Assembly (NCBI GenBank): GCA_036004405.1
Contig: DASYRM010000185.1
Coordinates: 1 to 8,636, forward strand
Source: DASYRM01 sp036004405
GTDB lineage: Bacteria; Acidobacteriota; Vicinamibacteria; Vicinamibacterales; UBA2999
Direction: 5' to 3'
Length of the DNA stretch: 8,636 nucleotides
The translations under genes and the position numbers were made by a program. The notes beneath the pieces are model-generated. The model saw only the letters and a list, made by a program, of their open reading frames with translations, had not been told where the DNA came from and did no database searches. Below, piece by piece: positions 5,285 to 8,636 of this stretch; position 1 is the first letter of the stretch, and every line of letters begins with the position of its first letter.

Positions 5285-5974
5285 CTAGCGGCCGTCGCGA
5301 CGCGGGCGCAGGGACGGCGGCAGCCGATCGGCGGGGACGTTGGAGTAGACGACGTCGCCCTCTTGGGTCTCGTGGCGGTAGAGCGTCGTGCGGGCGTGGC
5401 CGCCGGCCGACAGCGCTGGCACACCCATCTGCTGGAGCAGCTGGAGAATGCGCGCCACGTAGGCCCGGGTCTCGGCGAACGGCGGAATGCCTCCGTGGCG
5501 CGCCACGGCCTCGACGCCCGCGTTGTAGGCCGCCAGGGCGAAGGCGACGTCGCCGCGGTAGCGATCGAGCAGGTCGCGCAGGTGCCGCACGCCCGCCTCG
5601 ACGTTCTGGCGGACGTCGAACACGTCCCGCACGCCGAGCTGGGCCGCCGTGGCGGGCATGAGCTGCATCAGCCCCTGCGCCCCCTTGGGGGACACCGCTC
5701 GCGGCTCGAAATTGGATTCCACGCGGATCACCGACTCGACGAGCGCCGGCGCCAGGGCGTGGCGCTCGGCGGTCTCCCGGATCAGGTCGCGGTAGCGCGC
5801 GGAACGCGCCAGGCTCGCGTCGCCAACACGCGCGGGTGACACCACGGCCGGGGCTTCGACGTTACGGACGTAGAGGACGCCGTCGCGCTCCTCCATGAGG
5901 ATCTCGGCCGCGGCCACGGATGCGCTCGCGGCCAGCACTCCCACGCAAAGTACCGCCGCGCGTCCGCGCATCAT
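5285..5974 (-). CDS. Secreted lytic transglycosylase (SLT domain)
   Basis: The 229-residue protein has an N-terminal signal peptide (cleavage likely after the AAA ending at residue 23) and a lysozyme-like SLT domain at about 63-180. Lytic transglycosylases cut peptidoglycan in the periplasm, leaving 1,6-anhydro-MurNAc ends. Visible hallmarks are the catalytic Glu86 in VIRVESNF, GAQGLMQLMP (98-107) and AAYNAG (148-153). Short segments flank the domain: DGVLYVRNVEAP (31-42) before it and GDVVYSNVP (206-214) after it. Both resemble the core of DUF4124-type modules. The ATG at 5974 overlaps the stop codon of the fibronectin-domain gene as ATGA, and no independent Shine-Dalgarno is obvious, so translation is probably coupled. 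The second Met (5971) is an alternative start. It is the last gene of the minus-strand cluster and is followed by the tandem hairpin repeats. Confidence 0.93.
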   Translation of the reverse strand: MMRGRAAVLCVGVLAASASVAAAEILMEERDGVLYVRNVEAPAVVSPARVGDASLARSARYRDLIRETAERHALAPALVESVIRVESNFEPRAVSPKGAQGLMQLMPATAAQLGVRDVFDVRQNVEAGVRHLRDLLDRYRGDVAFALAAYNAGVEAVARHGGIPPFAETRAYVARILQLLQQMGVPALSAGGHARTTLYRHETQEGDVVYSNVPADRLPPSLRPRRDGR

Positions 5975-8379
5975 CGAGTCGTGGCGCTGGCCGGGCTCGA
6001 CGGCGGGCTGGCGCCGGCGGAGTTCACTGCGGTGACGACGTAATAGAACGTCGTGCCGTTGGGCAGGCCGGTGTCAGCGAAGGTCGTCCCCGTCGTGGTC
6101 GCGACGTTCGTGTACGGACCTTCGCTCGTGGTGCTTCGGCTGACCGTGTAGCTCGTCGCGCCGGTCGAGGCCGTCCAGGACAGCGAGATCTTCTTCGCGC
6201 CGGGCCCCTGGGTCGCCGTCAGCCCGGTGGGAGCCGCCGGCACCGTCGCTCCAGCGGGCGTCGCCGAGACCTCGGCCGAATCCGCGCTCTGGCCGCCGCA
6301 CGAGTTGACCGCGGACACGACGTAGAAGTACGTCGTTCCGTTGCTGGCCGTCGTATCTAGGTAACTGGTGGCCGTCACTCCGCCGGCGATCGTCGCATAG
6401 GGACCGCCGCTGACCGTGCTGCGCTTGACGTTGTACGCGCTGGCACCGGCGACGGCACTCCACGAGAGGGAGACCTGGTTGTTGCCCGGCGTCGCCGCCA
6501 GCCCTCCAGGAACGCCGGGAGTCTGGCACGACGGCGTGGCGCTGACCTCGTTGGAGTTGCCGCTCGTGCCGCCCGCGTTCGCGGCCTGCACGACGTAGAA
6601 GTACGTCGTGCCGTTCGTGAGGTTCGTGTCGGTGTAGGACGTGGCCGTCACGCCGCTGGCGACCAGCGCTTCCGCGCCGCTCGTGGTCGAGCGCAGGACG
6701 TTATAGCTGGTCGCGCCGGCCGCGGCGTTCCAGCTCAGTGCGACCTGGCTGTCACCCGGACTGGCGGCGAGGTTCGTGGGCGCCGCGGGTGCCACCGGAG
6801 CGCTCGCGCAGGACGGGAATTTGAACGAGCCGATGCGCGTACGCCAGCTGGCGATGCTCGTGGCGGCGTAGTACTCCTGCGTGTACCAGAAGGTGCAGCC
6901 GTCCGTGGGATCCACCGTCATGGCGCTGTAGTCACCCCAGCGCCCCGAGGAGTGCGTCTGACCGCCGCCGCCCGCGATCAGCGTCGTCTCGCCCTGCGGC
7001 AGGGTGCCGAGGGGATCGCCCGCGAGCCGCCCGGTGTAGCGGATCGAGGGGAAGGAGGTTGCGCTCGAGACGCTGTAGCCGAGCGCGATGTTTCCGGCCT
7101 GGTCCATGGCGATGCTGCCCATCCAGCGATGGCTCGCATCGGGCGCGTACGTGCCCTGCTGGTAGATGCTCCACCCGCCGCCCGTGTTGCGCAGCTCGTA
7201 CCAGCGGATGCCCGCGTGATCGAAGCCGTTCACGTCCACCGTGTGGTTCACGACCATCGCCGCGCGGTCCGCGAGCTGCCGGAACTGCAGGCGGTACATC
7301 AGTCGGTCCGACAGGGCGTCCAGCTTGCGCAGCGGCTTCACGTTCTGCGGAATGCAGTTGCCGGAATAGCCGCACATGTTGGAATCGAAGGCCGCGGTCG
7401 GCAGTGTGGTCACCGGCGTGAAGGTCGAGTTCACCGGTGTCGCCCAATCGACGTGGAACGCCCACATCTGGAGCTGGTCGGGCGAGTAACCCCACGCATC
7501 GTCGTCGACTTGCACGAAGTAGTTCGGCGTGCCCGCGGGCGGCGCCGGGCCATCGAGGCTCGACGGCAGCATGCCACCGAGGTTGGCATCGGTCGCGAAG
7601 AGGTCGAAGTACACCATGCCCGCGGCCAGACCCTGGAGCATCTTGTTGCGATCGAACGCCGCCACGCCCTGGCCCGCCCAGGAGTTGCCGGAGAACTGGT
7701 TGAACGTCATGTAGTAGCCATCGGGCCACACGGCCAGCTTCGGATAGTCGTTCAGCTTCGTGTCGCTGATCTTGAACGCGTAGCGATAGTAGGTGCCGGT
7801 CGGATCCCCGGTGGTGGAGACGGCGATGCACTGGTAGAACGGACCGCTCGGGTAATTGGGAAGCGCGAACTGCGTGAGGACCCAGCGATCGGCCAGATGG
7901 TCGTAGACCGCGACGGGATCGCCGTCGTTGCTCGTCTGGCACGGTCCGCCGAAGCCCGCCCACAGCGAGCTGCCCGCCACCGGCGCCTTCACCTGATTGC
8001 CGGCCTTGTCCCAGATGGCGAACGCGAGATTGACCCACTGCACATAATGGTTCGGGCCGACGGCCCCGTTGGTGTCCGGGGGCAGCACGCCACTGACGTT
8101 GCTGACGCCCTCGAAGTTCACACTCGTCGACGGCATCGCGAGCCCGCCGAGCGACTCCTGGAGCACCGGATCGCGGAAGTGCGGCTTGACGCCGTGCCGC
8201 GGCAGCGGCTGACGCGGAATCTCACGGAACCCCGGCGCGCGCTCGACCGCCTCCTCCGGGATATCGGCGACCGGGCGCGAGACGTCGTGGCGCTCGGCAG
8301 GGATGAGCGTCGGTGCCGCCTGGGCAAAGGCGAACGTGGGAGAGACGATCAGAGCGATGAGGAGCCATGCGACCTTCAT
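5971..8379 (-). CDS. Secreted protein with large propeller-like domain and three fibronectin type III domains
   Basis: From Met at 8379 the protein has 802 residues. It starts with a clear signal peptide (cleavage likely after AFA at 19), so it is exported. Residues about 85-520 form a large domain with PPDTNGAVGPNHYVQ (100-114), GDPVAVYDHLADRW and repeated Trp/Tyr-rich blocks. This pattern occurs in uncharacterised extracellular proteins and suggests a beta-propeller, but I cannot name the family. Three fibronectin III domains follow at about 527-615, 617-708 and 711-802, each with ALSW/SLSW, ATSY or similar, and NGTTYFYVV or NGTTFYYVV. Such domains serve as spacers or binding modules in secreted proteins. 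A start at 8421 is also open, but it would put 14 polar residues before the signal peptide; Met 8379 has AGGA seven nt upstream. The gene overlaps the lytic transglycosylase by 4 bp. It may act on or pass through the cell wall; that is inference. Confidence 0.85.
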   Translation of the reverse strand: MKVAWLLIALIVSPTFAFAQAAPTLIPAERHDVSRPVADIPEEAVERAPGFREIPRQPLPRHGVKPHFRDPVLQESLGGLAMPSTSVNFEGVSNVSGVLPPDTNGAVGPNHYVQWVNLAFAIWDKAGNQVKAPVAGSSLWAGFGGPCQTSNDGDPVAVYDHLADRWVLTQFALPNYPSGPFYQCIAVSTTGDPTGTYYRYAFKISDTKLNDYPKLAVWPDGYYMTFNQFSGNSWAGQGVAAFDRNKMLQGLAAGMVYFDLFATDANLGGMLPSSLDGPAPPAGTPNYFVQVDDDAWGYSPDQLQMWAFHVDWATPVNSTFTPVTTLPTAAFDSNMCGYSGNCIPQNVKPLRKLDALSDRLMYRLQFRQLADRAAMVVNHTVDVNGFDHAGIRWYELRNTGGGWSIYQQGTYAPDASHRWMGSIAMDQAGNIALGYSVSSATSFPSIRYTGRLAGDPLGTLPQGETTLIAGGGGQTHSSGRWGDYSAMTVDPTDGCTFWYTQEYYAATSIASWRTRIGSFKFPSCASAPVAPAAPTNLAASPGDSQVALSWNAAAGATSYNVLRSTTSGAEALVASGVTATSYTDTNLTNGTTYFYVVQAANAGGTSGNSNEVSATPSCQTPGVPGGLAATPGNNQVSLSWSAVAGASAYNVKRSTVSGGPYATIAGGVTATSYLDTTASNGTTYFYVVSAVNSCGGQSADSAEVSATPAGATVPAAPTGLTATQGPGAKKISLSWTASTGATSYTVSRSTTSEGPYTNVATTTGTTFADTGLPNGTTFYYVVTAVNSAGASPPSSPASATTR
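6035..6609 (-). repeat. Fibronectin III coding repeats
   Basis: The three fibronectin III domains share DNA as well as protein sequence. The 21-base block CACGACGTAGAAGTACGTCG plus T occurs exactly at 6316-6336 and again at 6589-6609, a period of 273 bp (91 codons). A diverged version lies at 6035-6054, 282 bp (94 codons) from the first. The blocks encode the GTTYFYVV strand. This indicates intragenic duplication, with the two upstream domains closer to each other at this strand than to the last one. Confidence 0.75.
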
Positions 8380-8386
8380 CAAAAAA

Positions 8387-8390
8387 TCCT
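8387..8390 (-). promoter_or_regulatory. Shine-Dalgarno deciding the start of the fibronectin-domain gene
   Basis: On the minus strand AGGA is followed by TTTTTTG and ATG at 8379. The spacing of 7 nt favours this Met over the in-frame Met at 8421, which has no purine-rich sequence before it and would spoil the signal peptide. Confidence 0.6.
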
Positions 8391-8478
8391 GCCTTTCGTC
8401 GGTTCCGGTTGGGCGAATCACTCGACGTTAGCGGAATGACGCGAAAACGTCAAACGGGCTGGCCCCGGGACGAAAGGC
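8391..8478 (-). promoter_or_regulatory. Long inverted repeat in the leader of the fibronectin-domain gene
   Basis: GCCTTTCGTC (8391-8400) and GACGAAAGGC (8469-8478) are perfectly complementary over 10 bp. The stem can continue inward with CCGG (8405-8408 with 8465-8468) and GGC/GCC (8412-8414 with 8462-8464), where all bulges fall on one side. Inside lies a small hairpin, TGACG/CGTCA (8437-8441 with 8448-8452). On the minus strand the 3' arm ends next to the AGGA ribosome binding site and a run of six T. It could be a translation-control element, an attenuator, or part of the 3' end of the upstream gene's transcript. It matches no riboswitch consensus that I know. Confidence 0.45.
8425..8453 (-). 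promoter_or_regulatory. Possible promoter with overlapping dyad for the fibronectin-domain gene
   Basis: On the minus strand TTGACG (8453-8448) and TAACGT (8430-8425) are 17 nt apart. The -35 matches five of six consensus bases; the -10 is weak, with three of six. The same bases form an inverted repeat, GACGTT (8424-8429) and AACGTC (8446-8451), whose arms fall on the two hexamers with centres 22 bp apart, as in an operator. If this promoter is real, the mRNA would start near 8418 and would not contain the outer arm of the long inverted repeat. Confidence 0.3.
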
Positions 8479-8508
8479 GTCTAAGAAAGCCTAGCAATCC
8501 ACGCTCGT

Positions 8509-8636
8509 CTAGTGCACCGACAGGTTGCCACCACCGACCGTTTGCTCGACGGTCTTGGTACCGTCCCAGTTGCTGGAGAACCACAGCGTGCCATTGCTGG
8601 CGTAGATCGTGATCGCCATGCTATCGGTGTTGCCCG
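8509..8636 (-). CDS. C-terminal end of a probable extracellular protein (partial)
   Basis: A minus-strand reading frame enters at the right edge and stops at TAG (8511-8509). It gives 41 complete codons, beginning GNTDSMAITIYASNGTLWFS, continuing SNWDGTKTVEQTVGGGNLSV and ending with a final His. The alternation of polar and hydrophobic residues, the NG and WFSSNWDGT turns, and the GGGNLSVH ending look like the last beta-strands of an extracellular beta-sandwich domain. Similar tails (SNWxGTKT...GGGN) occur at the ends of bacterial secreted proteins, but I cannot name a family from this fragment. It is co-directional with the fibronectin-domain gene, 129 bp upstream of it, and may belong to the same secreted-protein cluster. 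Confidence 0.7.
   Translation of the reverse strand, partial: GNTDSMAITIYASNGTLWFSSNWDGTKTVEQTVGGGNLSVH

Noticed and set aside
4730..5839. Open frame of 369 codons on the plus strand spanning the repeats and the lytic transglycosylase
   Set aside because: It crosses two dyad repeats and the antisense of a well-supported SLT gene. The composition is Arg/Ala-rich and no ribosome binding site precedes it.
5971..8421. Upstream start at 8421 for the fibronectin-domain gene
   Set aside because: It would add 14 mostly polar residues before an otherwise textbook signal peptide and has no Shine-Dalgarno, whereas Met 8379 has AGGA at 7 nt.
6952..8439. Open frame of 495 codons on the plus strand opposite the fibronectin-domain gene
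   Set aside because: Its translation is rich in Arg, Val, His and Ala with no domain pattern, while the opposite strand has a signal peptide, motif-rich domain and three fibronectin III repeats. It is a shadow of GC-rich coding.

Overview
The window is GC-rich bacterial DNA. Codons end mostly in G or C, and the genes encode a lipoprotein, secreted proteins, a peptidoglycan lytic enzyme and a two-component response regulator, so a didermic (Gram-negative type) bacterium is likely. By overall feel it fits an environmental lineage such as Rokubacteria/Methylomirabilota or a deltaproteobacterial group. That placement is inference; no marker gene is present.

Layout. Positions 1-162 (minus) hold the start of a class-I glutamine amidotransferase-like gamma-glutamyl hydrolase (peptidase C26, PuuD type). 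It is divergent, across 39 bp, from a full-length gamma-glutamyltransferase-family gene (202-1926, plus). A small lipoprotein gene (1934-2233, minus) converges on it. Positions 2234-2598 are non-coding but structured: a promoter and strong Shine-Dalgarno for the lipoprotein, a good intrinsic terminator on the minus strand with no obvious gene feeding it, a chain of hairpins behind it, and a dyad in front of a NarL/FixJ response regulator (2599-3261, plus). A multi-pass GT-C-type membrane glycosyltransferase (3294-4784, minus) converges on the regulator and looks less GC-rich than its neighbours. Positions 4785-5284 have no convincing gene but contain two imperfect tandem copies of a roughly 105-bp, hairpin-forming repeat. 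The right third is a minus-strand secreted-protein cluster: the C-terminus of an extracellular protein (8509-8636), a secreted protein with three fibronectin type III domains (5971-8379) and a lytic transglycosylase (5285-5974). The last two overlap as ATGA and are probably translationally coupled.

How the parts may work together. The left divergent pair both belong to gamma-glutamyl-handling families, but the transferase-like enzyme keeps its catalytic Thr while losing residues that grip the gamma-glutamyl group, so its substrate may differ. The right cluster looks like an envelope/secretion unit: a signal-peptide-bearing propeller-like protein with a fibronectin III tail, made together with a peptidoglycan-cutting enzyme. 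The most unusual structure is non-coding: the orphan terminator with its hairpin chain (2292-2466), the tandem dyad repeats (5049-5270) and a structured leader (8391-8478). No CRISPR array, transposase, integrase, recognisable tRNA/rRNA or defence system was seen.
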